This document shows, one piece after another, positions 1-12,089 of a stretch of 64,000 bases of DNA. The DNA is from Stictocephala bisonia (taxonomy: Eukaryota; Arthropoda; Insecta; Hemiptera; Membracidae). The DNA lies in the NCBI GenBank assembly GCA_035578905.1, contig JAQJVL010000681.1, forward strand, positions 310,001-374,000. The letters run 5' to 3'. A model generated the notes under the pieces. The model did not search any database. It had not been told where the DNA came from and worked only from the letters and a program-made list of their open reading frames with translations. Position 1 is the stretch's first letter. Every line of letters starts with the position of its first letter. A program made the position numbers and the translations under genes.

Positions 1-714
1 GTGTATATCAGCGGACAGTATCTGGAGTTACGGTTACTGGAGAAGATCAGGAGGTATTACAAGGCGCATTTGAACGGCAAAGACATCACCGAATACCTGA
101 CCAAATGCTCCGTGGACACGGATTCGCCATTCCACGGGCTGGTGAACAAGACCGCGGCGGAGGAGTACGTGCGCACGTTGTACGACCGCTACCGACTCAG
201 GCCAGAGACGTTCGACGAAGTGCTGAAGAACATCTCTTTCGCACCGCCCAAGATGAGGGTGTGGACAGAGGTATCGACCCAAGTGAGTGTAAACGCGACG
301 CTCACCGACTTTTTGAAGAAGGTGCTGTACGACGGCGACAGGCGATACTCCATATACCAGAACGGCATGGAGATCATCGAAGAGTACGCCGCCCAAATGA
401 AGGCGTTCGTGGACGCCAACAGGGACTTTCTTGCCGAAGTCTGCAGAGCCAGCGAGCTGTTCGCCTGGATGTGTCTGGGAATCGTGACTGACCACCACGA
501 AGACGGGACCATGTACATGTCCACCTTCTACCATATCCTCAAGAGGGAACAGGCGGCCGGTGTGAAAAGCAGCAACGTGATGTGCTGGAATTATCCGTTG
601 GCCAGCATGTGCGACAGAGAACTGCCGGTCGTGGTCGAGAGGAAGGCAGCTAAGTACACCTTCTTGGAGGGTGTACTGGAGACGTTCGACGAACAGGTGC
701 AGGACTACCTTTAG
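1..714 (+). CDS. 3' part of a probable viral protein, unknown function
   Basis: The reading frame is open from the first base of the window to a TAG at 712-714, about 237 codons. The real start probably lies outside the window, since the first codon is GTG. The protein is mixed alpha-helical and rich in charged and Tyr residues, with no membrane segment, signal peptide or motif I recognise. Base composition is balanced and codon use even, like the DNA polymerase gene at 27 kb and unlike the AT-rich sequence that follows at once. I infer that it is the C-terminal part of a large viral structural or replication protein. It could also be a host exon, but no splice acceptor is needed for the frame. 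No function can be assigned. Confidence 0.5.
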   Translation: MYISGQYLELRLLEKIRRYYKAHLNGKDITEYLTKCSVDTDSPFHGLVNKTAAEEYVRTLYDRYRLRPETFDEVLKNISFAPPKMRVWTEVSTQVSVNATLTDFLKKVLYDGDRRYSIYQNGMEIIEEYAAQMKAFVDANRDFLAEVCRASELFAWMCLGIVTDHHEDGTMYMSTFYHILKREQAAGVKSSNVMCWNYPLASMCDRELPVVVERKAAKYTFLEGVLETFDEQVQDYL

Positions 715-861
715 CCGCCACGTCCTACGATACTGCATAGAATTGCATTGCCTTTTCAATATGCACTCATTTTGCCCGCCCCGATATTGGGTCTAATTCG
801 TCCATCAATACTATGGTGAGACTTTACAATTCTCTTTAAATCACAGATACTGATATTTTTC
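715..861. other. short AT-rich spacer
   Basis: Spacer between the viral-like reading frame and the tandem repeat. No clear polyadenylation signal or gene is seen. Confidence 0.4.
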
Positions 862-1248
862 TAGACTTTCAGTCTAAATGTAGTAAATCGTTAAGTAAAA
901 TACATCTGTTAATTATTTATATGCATTGTATTTATTGGTTATATTTCTATGTATTGTTGTTATTTCGTCTGCACGTTTGTGTCCTTTATTGTTAATTATA
1001 GTGCTTGATTATTGTGTTTTAAGGATGTTTAGACTCTCAGTCTAAATGTAGTAAATCGTTAAGTAAAATACATCTGTTAATTATTTATATGCATTGTATT
1101 TATTGGTTATATTTCTATGTATTGTTGTTATTTCGTCTGCACGTTTGTGTCCTTTATTGTTAATTATAGTGCTTGATTATTGTGTTTTAAGGATGTTTAG
1201 ACTCTCAGTCTAAATGTAGTAAATCGTTAAGTAAAATACATCTGTTAA
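862..1248. repeat. 168-bp tandem repeat, about 2.3 copies, each with a hairpin
   Basis: Units begin at 862, 1030 and 1198, an exact 168-bp period. Each opens with an inverted repeat, TAGACTTTCAGTCTA in the first and TAGACTCTCAGTCTA in the later two. The third unit breaks off after about 50 bp at 1248. The copies are nearly identical, so the duplication is recent. No coding potential is seen. Confidence 0.9.
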
Positions 1249-2579
1249 CACGATGTATTTTTATTGTTACTTTAATAGTTTAAATCCTTAAATCCTTGAT
1301 TATGTGGATAGAATAAATAGAAATGAACAGGTCCTATCAGGCAATGCCTGATTAGAGGCACAAATGTACTTTTAATAAAAAGAGGTACTACGGCAGCCCG
1401 TTACTCATATAATTCTTCTCTTTTATGAGTAAAGGTTGTTGGCCCTTAAGTTGACATTGTACATAGCACACACATGTAAATGAAAACTGTTGTGCACTGA
1501 TAAATACATACAAAATCACGGATACAAGAATATGAACAAAATGTGTTTAACGTCTTACAGTAGTCTCCACTTCCCAAATAAAATAACACATCTTTTAAAC
1601 TCCATTATGTAAATATAACTAGCATACAATGAACTATCCTCTTGTAAATATATCGCTGTACCTCATCCCATGTATCAGCGACATAACAGAAGGCATTGTC
1701 ATCTGCAAAGCATGTTACTTTTCCTTTACCCCTCGATCCAGTCACTATATTTTTCAATATTGGGTCGCGGCCTTTGGCCAATTTGTAAGATGTTTTTACA
1801 CGATTCATAAAAATAAGTAAATCGTAATGATACTACTTGTTTATGGTATAAAAACGATCTCAAGAATGTAGGCTACCAGATATTGTATAAAATCGTAACC
1901 TAACGATACCTTTGATCTTTTTATGGTACGTTACTTTGGAATGCTTTTTATAGGTCGCGAAAGGGGATGGGGGTACCCATTGGATACAATGTTGTGATAA
2001 TACATTTTTAAATATGAGATAGCAAAAATGTCCTAAATTGTATCTAGTTTCAGAAAATATATAGATTATGGATTCAATATAGAAACCTAAAGTTACCGTG
2101 AGTGCAAATAAACAACGAATCGTACAAGGCGTCCGATATGGTGACAACATGAATTCAATAGCTATTTTCACAAAGCCGTGACATTATCAATGTAACTCTT
2201 CAGCTAAACGCTGTTGTGAAAGTGTACAACTCTTTTGTGGTTGTACACACTTCAGCTTCTTAGGTGAGATGGGCAGTACTAAAAGCAAGAGTAAAAAGCA
2301 AGAGTAAACTTAACACCCAAGCTTTTATCAGAAACACGTGGGAGTGCAGAAGGGAAAGCTGTAAGATATTAGCTACAAGACGTAGCAAATTGCCTCGAAG
2401 CACTTTCAGATACAGGGGACTCTTCTGTGTTTAGCGAATGTAGATTACGCCAGGAAATCATTCCCTATGAATGTATTATTTCCTTGATAGTGTGGAATGG
2501 AATTCTATTCGAAATTAATATTATAAGTAAGCTATGGCAAAGCCCTTCTCCGGAAGACGTAATGAGGACACAGTACTTC
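1249..2579. other. AT-rich intergenic DNA
   Basis: No gene is supported here; all open frames are short and of AT-rich random type. A 9-bp inverted repeat (TTACTCATA at 1401-1409, TATGAGTAA at 1424-1432) could form a hairpin. Confidence 0.5.
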
Positions 2580-2581
2580 TA

Positions 2582-3895
2582 TGTTTATTTATTTATTTAC
2601 CTTTACAATGCTTCATTACAGCTTTACAGCCAATTACAATAACAATCTAATACTAACATCTAGTAATAACATGCAGATATTTTATAATGTTCGCAACAAC
2701 AAATGTAACCATTACCGATGCATAGATTTACTTGAATGTCCATATATTTAGAATATTCAAATTAACATAATTTACATGCAATCAACCGGTGATCTGAGAC
2801 CAGACCCAGACCAAGAAGGCATAAATATGTAGTAGTAGTGCACATGCATATGAATAGAAATAACAGTACAAGGTTTCGGATTAATACATATACACACAAA
2901 TAAATAATGATAAGAGAAACAGAGACGATACAATCCAATAAAAATATTTAGATTTAAATAACATGCAATACTATTAACAGTCTGTGATGGAGGGTTATTA
3001 ATCTATTGACGAATATAATTGTTTATTAAATAATGTATTAGATGTGCTAAATATATCCAAATCAGAAGCATATTCATTGTGAAGCCTATGCATTATATTC
3101 AAATGAGTGTAATACCCTACATTTGTGATAGAAACACATGTTTGGAATAAGCGACAGGTGCGGGAGGTAGGACGAGGGACGGCGATATTCAGCTGCGCGA
3201 GTAAACACTTATTATCAAGCGATCCATTCACTAAACTGTGGAGATAAGGTAAACAAATAACTTTACGTCGCTTGACCAGTGTATCAATTTGGAATATACC
3301 CAGTAACTCAGAATAAGGAATGACTGTGGTGTGATGTCCAAACTCTTTATAATATAAAAACCTTAAACGTTTCTTCTGAAAGGTAATTTGCATGTGGGTA
3401 CCAAACAATAGCTCCGAAGTCCAGTTTGGACCGTACTAATGAAAAAACGAGTAATCTAAGTGAGGCCAACCTTTGTAAGAAATTACCGGAGCGCTTTACG
3501 AAGCCCAATATCGAATAAGCTGATTTGCAAGTGGATAAAATACGTTCCGCGAATGAACATTTTGAATCAAATACACTTCCAATGTCCTTGAGCTTTGATG
3601 TTCTGTATACTTGTTCATTGTTCACTTTATATGCATAATAGATAATATTAATATCTGTTTTTCTGGTTATAGACATAACAGCGCGTTTTTCTATATTAAA
3701 TTGTAAGTCAGTTTCACTCCATATTAATAATCTGTCTATATCACTCTGTAATTTCGAGCAATCATTTATACTTCTAATAGCTGTATACATTTGTAAATCA
3801 TCCGCATATAGCGGTATTTTGCCATTTTCTATACACCCAGTTATATCATTGATAAAGATTATGAATAATAATGGGCCTGAGTTTGACCCATGTTA
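2582..3895 (-). mobile_element. non-LTR retrotransposon (LINE) 3' fragment
   Basis: Read on the minus strand, 3895-3790 encodes the end of a reverse transcriptase palm, including the catalytic YADD near 3803 and an upstream GPLLF-type block. Downstream frames (3790-3347, then 3408-2998 after a frameshift) carry the usual LINE C-terminal region after the palm. The 3' end is an ATAAATAAAT-type tail at 2582-2600. The element is cut at its 5' side near 3895 and frameshifted, so it is dead. The family is probably CR1/jockey-like, judged from the RT alone. Confidence 0.75.
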
Positions 3896-5239
3896 TCACA
3901 GATTGCATGCAAACACTTATCAATTCCCGATTCACAGAGCTTCAACGTTACCAATTCAATTTTGGATTTCCGTACAATATCGCAGCTTTCTGAAATAAAC
4001 CAGACTAAAACGTTCTACATAGTTAAAGACAATTACAAACTGCTCTTACTGTAAATTGAAGAGAGGGGAGAGTCCGGAGAACATTATAGTGATGTTACAT
4101 ATATATAATACATCGGCAGTAAATAGGAAATATTAAATACTATATAGGCTATGAACAATTCAACAAACAAATAAATAACAACGACAACAAATGAAATCAA
4201 TTATGTGTATGTAACTTATGTATAATCCAAATATATAACGATACAAATTAAATCTAACAGCAATACACACAATGGAATAATAAATAGGTAATATAGTGTA
4301 CATACCTATATAAAAAAAAAAATACTATAAATGGACAATAAATAAAGAATATTAAATACTATATAGACTATGAACAAACATAAATACATCTTTCTATATT
4401 TGTACGATGTCAACTTATACAATTTCTGTTTATAACCTTTATTCATATCTGAAGAAGACATTGTAATGTTGAAACGATCGTCATACAAAGTATAACATAT
4501 TTGAACTGTTGACAGGGGTAATGTATTGTCATTTGTTATATAATATTAATGTTACATTTTATGCGAGGTTTTGAAACTAGTGACTTTGAACTGTCATATT
4601 TAAAATACATTCATGTTTTCGAATTAACGGCTGAAATAAACAATACTGGTTTAGCATTTTCTATACTACTAATTGATTTGAGAACGTGTCTTGTTATTAA
4701 TTGTATGTATTTGTTACTAGATGAATGCAGTCGGATACACGCTTGCCAGCATTTTACGGCGCCTGCATATCCACGCGGGATGGGACCCACCACCATACCC
4801 GAACATCTGGACCGCCACTTCATTATCACGGCTGCATATTTGCGAGTTGGGTGTTTAAACACTATTGCATTGAATGTTCAACATATATTGTAAATAAATG
4901 TATTGAATACATTGAAACATTGTTTTAACTAGACTCAACGTGTGAATAAACAAATATGCGCTTTCGTGTGTTTTATTTTCCATTAAATATACTTTATTTG
5001 TGTGGTATTCGTAAAGGAATGTGATGGTAAAAAAAGGTGTATGTGAAACGTATTCATTAAAGGTTTTTCTTTTGTTTTTATATGACGCTTCCTGAACAAT
5101 TTGCTTCAAAATACACCTGGTGGAGAGTATGGACTTTAATAGGCTCTGGAAAACATCTACTGTTATGTAAAGTAATTGAAATAAAAGAAATGTACATTTT
5201 AAGAATTGGTTTGGAAACATCTAATATAACTTATTAAGA
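3896..5239. other. AT-rich intergenic DNA
   Basis: No supported gene. A segment near 4120-4160 recurs with small changes at 4341-4380 (shared core TATTAAATACTATATAG), a minor local duplication. Other open frames look random. Confidence 0.45.
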
Positions 5240-5552
5240 ACAATAGTGTATGTCTTGCTATGGTGTCAACAGCTTATAACGCATTTAAATAATAATATGG
5301 ATTTTCCTCCACACAGGCTTAGCCTTGGAGGTTTACATCTTTGTTTTTCTCAGAGGTAATTATTTTATTATCCAATGTGAAGGTCAGACCTGGTATTATG
5401 TTAAGCCTATTGTTACCTTGTTCTGTTTTTATGTACTTAATACATTCTTACGTTGGTATCTTTAATGACTATGAATGTATGTGATATTACAATGTCTTGT
5501 TATGTAAACTTCATTTTGTGAAGGAAATAAAGATTATCATTATTATTATTGG

Positions 5553-5775
5553 TTAACAATTTAATATATCGGAAATGAATGTTTTACATAGGCTTTTTTA
5601 TGCCTGTACGTAAAATAGTAAAATGAACGTTACATTACAATTTAATCAGACAAATTAACTTAGAAAGGTACTTGCATATAATTTATTATTAGAAAGGAAA
5701 TAACAAAAATATATATTCTATACTAAAGAAAACTAATAATACTTCGTTAGATACTGACTATTTCATAGAGAAAAC
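5553..5775 (+). repeat. third copy of the palindrome-arm tail
   Basis: This segment matches the sequence found inverted in both arms of the palindrome at 41.70-41.94 kb and 47.68-47.90 kb. It includes the short stretch GGCTTTTTTATGCCTG and the last about 25 codons of the gene at 41818-42303. It lies directly after a LINE-like tail (AATAAAGATTATCATTATTA at 5526-5545), so it was probably carried here as part of a repeat or by LINE-mediated transduction. Confidence 0.7.
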
Positions 5776-6128
5776 CCATTAACCCTTTCCATACCAGAAC
5801 CATGTTTGGGGGTCATGTGAAAAATACCAGCTACGTTTTGGTGGTATATGTGGGAAATACCAATGCATTTATAGCAAAATCGTTGATGCTTTACAAAACG
5901 ATTTGAACCTTTTTATTTACTGTCAGACATAAATGAAAAAATACTAATTCCTTTAGAATTAGTTCCTCTTTCCATCTAAATGATGTTAAATTTTTTAATT
6001 ACACAAATATATATATATATATTCTATTTTATATGACATATTTTTCTATTTCGAACAGAGATATCTATTTTCATGTACCTCAGTAGCACCCAAGGGCTTT
6101 CACGTCTCACCGGGTGAAGGTCGCACTT
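5776..6128. other. spacer before the viral pseudogene
   Basis: AT-rich DNA with a short (AT)n run near 6007-6022. A TTAACCCTTTCC string at 5779-5790 resembles a piggyBac-type terminus, but no partner end was found. Confidence 0.4.
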
Positions 6129-6137
6129 GTATAAAAG
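6129..6137 (+). promoter_or_regulatory. TATA box of the acidic-repeat gene
   Basis: GTATAAAAGG lies about 50 bp upstream of the first ATG (6185), in a locally GC-richer patch. The spacing matches the other viral genes in this window. Confidence 0.65.
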
Positions 6138-6184
6138 GCGGTGTGCTCGAGGTCTACCATCAGTTCCATCCGAGAGTAAAAAGG

Positions 6185-7086
6185 ATGTCTAACATCACTT
6201 TCATTAACGTTACCGCTGCTTTCCTCAACGGTCTCGAAGCTGGAGTGGAGCTGTGCATAGGGCGTTTTGCGTGCTACATCAGGGATGTAATAATACAGCG
6301 TTTGCTCCAGGGAGCAGAGGACGAGTGGCGAGAAGACGAAGAAGAAACGTTCCCTTCGACGTGACCGCCGATCAGCGGAGACGAGTGGCAAGAAGAAGAA
6401 GAAGAAACGTTCCCTTCGACGTGGCCGACGACCAGCGGAGACGAGTGGCAAGATGAAGAAGAGGAAACGTTCCCTTCGACGTGGCTGCCGACCAGCGGAG
6501 ACGAAGCGGGATATGTAACAGACGAGTCGCAAGAAGAAACGTCCCCTTCGGCGTGGCTGACGGTCTGCGAAGACGACGTGAACCTGTGGAGGTTCCGAGA
6601 GGAGCTTCGCAGACTGGAAGCCGACGAAACGGTACCTCTCTTCGTAGACATCCAGTGTTTGGCCACCGTGACGGGTGACTATATAATAAAGGAGTTCTGT
6701 GCTGAGTCTGCCGAGGGCACCGCTGCGTGGATCACGGTGAGGTGTCCAGCCGACGCAATTCCCGACGCTAAGCAGAACGCCTACATAACCAGGCATGTAA
6801 ATGGCCTGGAGTGGGACATGGGCGCCATTGACGTACACACACTGTCTGCGGAGACCGTCAGGCTGTTCAGCGGTACACGGCGTATCTTTGTAAAAGGTAC
6901 CGGTAAGATTACGAGCCTGATGAAGTACCTAGAGGTCCCCTGCCGCCATATCTTCACGGATCTGGCGAGCTTGCCATCACTGCGATACCTACGACGTACC
7001 GTCTGACTGAAGGAGAGTTGTCCGTATCACAGGACCCTAATGACTTCGCTAGCTTGTACGAAGAGGCATACAAGAGCAATGATTGA
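6185..7086 (+). pseudogene. viral-like gene with acidic 20-residue repeats, broken
   Basis: A start ATG at 6185 follows a TATA box. The frame runs to 7006 but is cut by one TGA at 6362-6364, inside a Trp/acidic repeat array (units at 6320, 6380, 6440 and 6500, exactly 60 bp each) where the sister units have TGG. After the repeats comes a globular domain of about 140 residues. Near 6970 a second frame takes over with coding-like composition and stays open to TGA at 7084-7086, suggesting a frameshift. The consensus repeat starts DEWQ, continues with five to six acidic residues and ends FPSTW plus a short Pro/Thr/Gly linker. Similar acidic arrays serve as charge-based interaction regions in many viral proteins, but I do not recognise this family. 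The gene is probably a decayed viral copy. Confidence 0.6.
6320..6560 (+). repeat. 60-bp in-frame tandem repeat, four units
   Basis: Units start at 6320, 6380, 6440 and 6500. The first three are nearly identical and the fourth is degenerate. They encode the acidic Trp-containing repeat of the surrounding pseudogene. The same DNA read in another frame or on the other strand gives basic or Ser-rich shadows, which are not real genes. Confidence 0.9.
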
Positions 7087-7300
7087 TTTTACAAATGCTG
7101 GAACGTGACAAGTCTTCACTGCAAGAAATTGTATTCAGATAAGTTCTCGCGCCACAACCTACTCCGAAGGGCCACAGAGACGTTTGGCTGAGGAAAGCCG
7201 TGGACCACGGATGGGCGGATTGTCTGGCTGAATGGCAACGGGCGGCGTGGAGTGGCGACGAGGCTATCCGACCTTCCTCAGTGAGTCGATTTTTCTTTAG
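7087..7300 (+). pseudogene. remnant of a further viral reading frame
   Basis: From an ATG near 7096 a frame runs into a TAA after about 15 codons, then stays open in the same phase to about 7320 with a Trp- and Asp-rich stretch (WLRKAVDHGWADCLAEW). GC content is still that of the viral block and drops sharply after 7300. I see a decayed coding segment, possibly the tail of the preceding gene or a separate small gene. No function is assignable. Confidence 0.4.
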
Positions 7301-7427
7301 ACTAAGTGTTTGTAATGTCGAATAATTATTTATTTTTATGCAGTATTTCCCCTTTCTTTGTGTTTTCGTACAATACCTAAAGATAGGTTTTACTTTATTA
7401 TTACATATATGCCTAATTTGTTTTGTT

Positions 7428-8290
7428 CATTATAAGATTCATGCCTATGTTCAAGAATGTTTTTCATTACATTTACAATGTCGGTGCATTTCTACTTAAT
7501 CGGTTTTACTACAGTCTTACCATTCAATTATTAACTAATTCATATCGTTTCTTTGCTTTATTTTAATAATTAATAATGCTCAATTCAATTGTCAGTGTTT
7601 TAATCGGTTATATGTTAATGGATATTGTATTCAATTATGTAGTATCGATTAGACATAAATGGACTGTTATGTTTTAACGGTAGAGAAAACTGTTAAAGTT
7701 GCTATTTCTGTAACGTTTATTCATTACATTTACAATGTCGGTGCATTTCTACTTAATCGGTTTTACTACAGTCTTACCATTCAATTATTAATTAATTCAT
7801 ATCGTTTTTTTGCTTTATTTTAATAATTAATAATGCTCAATTCAATTGTCAGTGATTTAATCGGTTATATGTTAATGGATATTGTATTCAATTATGTAGT
7901 ATCGATTAGACATAAATGGACTGTTATGTTTTAACGGTAGAGAAAACTGTTTAAGTTGCTATTTCTGTAACGTTTATTCATTATAAGATTCATGCCTATG
8001 TTCAAGAATGTTTTTCATTACATTTACAATGTCGGTGCATTTCTACTTAATCGGTTTTACTACAGTCAATGTTATTATTAACTAACTACAGCCATTCAAT
8101 TATTAACTAATTCATATCGTTTCTTTGCTTTATTTTAATAATTAATAATGCTCAATTCAATTGCCAGTGTTTTAATCGGTTATATGTTAATGGTTATTGT
8201 ATTCAATTATGTAGTATCGATTAGACATAAATGGACTGTTATGTTTTAACAGTAGGGAAAACTGTTTAAGTTGCTATTTCTGTAATGTTT
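7428..8290. repeat. 258/294-bp tandem repeat, three units
   Basis: The block beginning CATTACATTTACAATGTCGG occurs at 7464, 7722 and 8016. The first and third units are preceded by an extra 36-bp segment (CATTATAAGATTCATGCC and what follows), which the second lacks. Units differ at scattered bases only. The array is noncoding and AT-rich. Confidence 0.9.
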
Positions 8291-8573
8291 ATTTTAACTA
8301 GTTTTAGTCACAGTTATGGTTTTTAATCACTTTATTTACCACTTCAATACTATTTAGGTATTTCTTTAATTTGGAACCAACACATGTTATGTTACTTTTA
8401 AATGTTTCTTAATTGTTTTTGGAAATTGATATTAATTTCAATATTTGTGTTAGATAGGTTAATTGTATTATTTTACGTTATTAGTATGATTGAGGTATGT
8501 ATAGTTCGCACGCTGCCATGGCCGCTGAAGGCGCTTGTTTGTTGCTGTCCGCAGTTTCCCGTAGCACTCTGTT
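8291..8573. other. AT-rich spacer
   Basis: Nothing recognised. Confidence 0.4.
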
Positions 8574-8589
8574 GTGATGGGGCCTAACC

Positions 8590-9246
8590 CTACCGCCCCG
8601 GGCGGGGACGGCCCTCCCCTTCCACAGCTTATCAACTTGACATTAGACTATTGTGACAAAATTAAGAATCTTGGTCTTATTATGAACAGGACATTAGGTT
8701 GGACTGACCAAGTTACTGTAACATGTGGCAGAGTGTTTCGTGGTATCCACAGTTTGAAGCGGTATGCTTCCTGTTTCCCGTTCAATGTAAATGTGATGTT
8801 GGTTAAAACCCGTAATTTGCCGCACTTTAACTACTGTGACACCGTTATCAATGATATGACTGTTAAGCTCTCGGACAAACTTCAAATGGCATAGAATTAC
8901 TGCATTAACGTTAGTTTTAACTTATGTCGTGTGGATCATGTTACACCATTTTTTCGCCAAATATCTGTTTGGAAGTTGGAACAGCTTCGAGATTATCACA
9001 TACGTACGTACTCTTCTTCATAACGTTTTAAATTACAGACCTCCGAGCTATCTGTCCGAGCGTTTCAGGTTCATTTCTGAAATAAGCATTAGAAACACTC
9101 GTCAGGGAACCCTTTTACTATCAGTCTCAATTCACCGCACTGCTCTGTACAATAGGTCTTTCACTGTATCCAGGTGCCGATTATGGAATATGCTTCCTGA
9201 CAATATCACAATTATAGGCGAAGGCCCTCGTTCGGGACGGAGCTAA
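8590..9246 (+). mobile_element. LINE reverse transcriptase C-terminal fragment
   Basis: Two consecutive frames (8574-8894 and 8929-9246) together show the end of a LINE polyprotein: KNLGLIMNRTLGW, then FNYCD, then the closing block with PPSYLSERF and RLWNMLP. These are the standard post-palm landmarks of jockey/RTE-like elements ending RNA-directed polymerase ORFs. The frame is broken between them (TAG at 8892-8894) and the 5' part is absent. The element is dead. It lies immediately before the large direct repeat. Confidence 0.7.
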
Positions 9247-11658
9247 AGAACCTATTTTCGCGGGACCTGTAGACGGAGCGGGCGGGTGCGTTTAGTGGTC
9301 ATGGTTTGCGGGTGATATGTATGAGTGATGGATGATTGTGTTTTTGAAGATGTGTATTATTTTGTGTAGATATTCATTTGTTATGGATGATTGTGTTTTT
9401 GAAGATTTGTATTATTTTGTGTAGATATTCATTTGTTAGTTATATAGTTATTTTGTATGTTTGATATGTCGGGTTTTGTTTTTGTATTATTGTTGCGATT
9501 AATTGGTTTATATTGTATTAATATAGTAATGTTTTGTGTTATTATTATGATTAGTTTCTAAAATAGCCTTTGTAAGGAATAAAGGGTAATATGTAGTCAA
9601 TAAAAGACGGTATTGTGAATAGTAATATTGTTTTTATTTTCCTTTAATAAAGTGCATGTCTAATGACATGTAGTGATGCCACTATTATTTCTTACAGTTT
9701 TAAATAGATACAAAGTGTTTGGGGGATTGAAAGGATGGTCCCATGCTCGGTCCTCTTAATACCGACACGGCGTCCGCACAATGGTTGCCATCGACGTGAA
9801 CACTACTAGAGACGTATGGGGTGTTCATGTTGGATGGTAGTCAAGGTTCGGATGTTGTGTAGGAAAGAGAACTGTGTGTCGGACTTGTTCGTTAGCTGAA
9901 AATCAGACTAACACTACGTTGTTCGGGTTTTATGGAAAGCTGCAGGTCCGATAGTTGCCCTGGCTGTTGGGCTATTAACAGATTGCACTTTCTGAGGAAC
10001 AGTTACACTCAGTTAGTAACCAGATACACTCATATCATCGTACATATTTGCCTTTAAATACGCACAACGTTGTGTCGGTATCTCATATGTTAGAACGGAT
10101 ACTGTTTCTTTCAAACTAGATGGAAAATAATATTCAAAGCAACGTTCAAAGAACGCACGCCGATAACGTGTTCATCTACTTCCTGCATCCTTTCCGTCTA
10201 CAAAGAAAATTCTGAATAAACCTCAGCCAATATATATACTATAAAGCTCGATGTAGTGACTGACTCACTGACACTAAACGTTGAGGCATTTCCCGGCGTC
10301 TTACCCCTATCAAGTGTATACTTGAATTGAAGCTCTCTGTCTGAAACCTCCAGAAAGATTCACAAAGGTTTACCTTTTTCACTCATAAACAAGATGGCGG
10401 TCCTTTTACCCCAAAACGTCCCCAAGGCCCCCAATGGAGGTAATCACTAAAATGTAGGTTTTATTACCTAAGGTGCAGAAAACCTTTAGTAAAATGTCCA
10501 AACATTCACAGTTCTACACGTGTAACAAACGCGCGCCTTTATTTTATCATTGTGTCTTGTTATAACCTAGTGCTTTGAGTATTCTAGCTGAGGGGGATAT
10601 TTTTTCGTATGAATGTGTGAGAATACAAAATGAAAGTGTCTTTAGGTGTTTTGTTCGCCTATTGCAACAATATCAGGTTGTTCTTTCTGCAAAGATATAT
10701 GAAGTACATCAATTTTTTCCCTGATAATTAAATATTAAGACGAAATATCTTTATAGTACTAGTTTTTTTCGTGTTTATTCTCTTCATTATGTGACTGAAT
10801 TAAATTGTGATTTGTCATACTAGCATTTGTTTAGGTGAATAGGTTATTAGATAATGATACTAGTGTTATGTGGTCATATTGTAAAGATTCTATTATAAAA
10901 TCTATATTAATATACCCAATTGTATTGTTTAACACATTGACTGCTAAAGAAAATACATATATCACCCCAGGAGCTGAGTTGTCAGTAATAATCATTAGTC
11001 CAATCAATAGATAAAACGAATAATCACTGTGGTATTCAGTCCGCAGTATAAACAATGCACCAAGTGTCATAGAATATATACATATACCGCCGCTATAATA
11101 ATTATAAAATCAGGAGTCATGCAGAGTGTCCGATCATGCATACATTGCAGAAACTATAACTAATAGATTAACTTAATATGATAAAATAAATAAACAACTA
11201 ATGATTAAAAGCACAGTGAATGACGAATAATTAGGTAATTTATTTAATTATAGTCCCAGTATTATCAAAATAAGCAGTATGAAAGCACCATTAGCTTCGT
11301 GACATATACTTTAGTGTAATTTCATTAAATTGTCAATGTCACTTTTCGTCTAATTGTTAAGCTAGTCTACTTGACAGTGTTACGTCCCATACACTGGGCA
11401 CAAGCCGGGGAGCACGCACCGGACAAGCCAGTACCCGCGGCGCTCACCTTACAAGTTCCGGCCGGGGCCGCCAGACAGCGACAGGGGTCCGTCCAGCGAG
11501 GCTAGTGGTTCTGCTCATGGACGCAAGGCCGCAGTAGCGCACAAAGATGTAATATTCCAGCTCCAATAGAGGGCTCTCACTGATTTTGAAGCCGCTAGGG
11601 CGACGACGGACCCCACTCGCAGCGAACAATAGGGGGTGTACGAACAATTAGAAAATAT

Positions 11659-11687
11659 TTGATCTTAGCTAAAAGGCCGAGAAGCGA
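11659..11687 (-). pseudogene. U2 snRNA 5'-end fragment
   Basis: The minus strand reads TCGCTTCTCGGCCTTTTAGC followed by TAAGATCAA, matching the extremely conserved first 30 nucleotides of U2 snRNA with one change (A for G in the GGCTAAG block). The sequence departs from U2 immediately afterwards, so this is a fragment and not a functional gene. On the same strand it lies downstream of the R2-like LINE remnant at 12.1-13.0 kb. Confidence 0.75.
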
Positions 11688-12089
11688 CACTTTAGAAACG
11701 TACAAACTGTAATGACATTAGGTTTTTACATTGATAAATAGTTTCTCTCGTGTCTTTGTTTTGATGTTTCAATATTATTTGCTAATGTAAACATTTTTGT
11801 AAATAAAGGTTTACTTTTGCATTGTATTACTTTAATTCTTCCCCCTATAAAATGAATCATAATACAACGCGAAATAGATAATATTACTAATATGATTACA
11901 ATAACAAGTAATGTTTATGTATACAAGTGGTATTTAAATTAGGGCCTTTTAAATGTCCATTAAATCAGATAACGCAATGATAATCAAAACATTGGGGAGT
12001 AAAAGCAGCGCCATTGGTTCACTTCAATACGTAGCTGTACAAGTAAACACCCGTGGCCTGGTATCATGTACAGAGGAGTGGTAAGTACA

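Noticed and set aside
34..759. Long antisense frame opposite the first viral gene
   Set aside because: Shadow of the plus-strand coding frame; composition is that of a reversed coding strand.
5779..5790. piggyBac-like terminus TTAACCCTTTCC
   Set aside because: Only a 12-base likeness with no partner end or transposase nearby. The similar TTAACACATTGACTGCT at about 10929 is closer to the real terminus, but no whole element could be framed.
6274..6838. Ser-rich and Arg/Phe-rich frames over the 60-bp repeats
   Set aside because: Repeats keep all frames open because the unit length is a multiple of three; only the acidic frame has a TATA box, start and downstream domain.
11555..11575. Likeness to the 18S rRNA sequence TTCCAGCTCCAATAG
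   Set aside because: Only 15 bases match and the context differs from 18S on both sides; probably chance.
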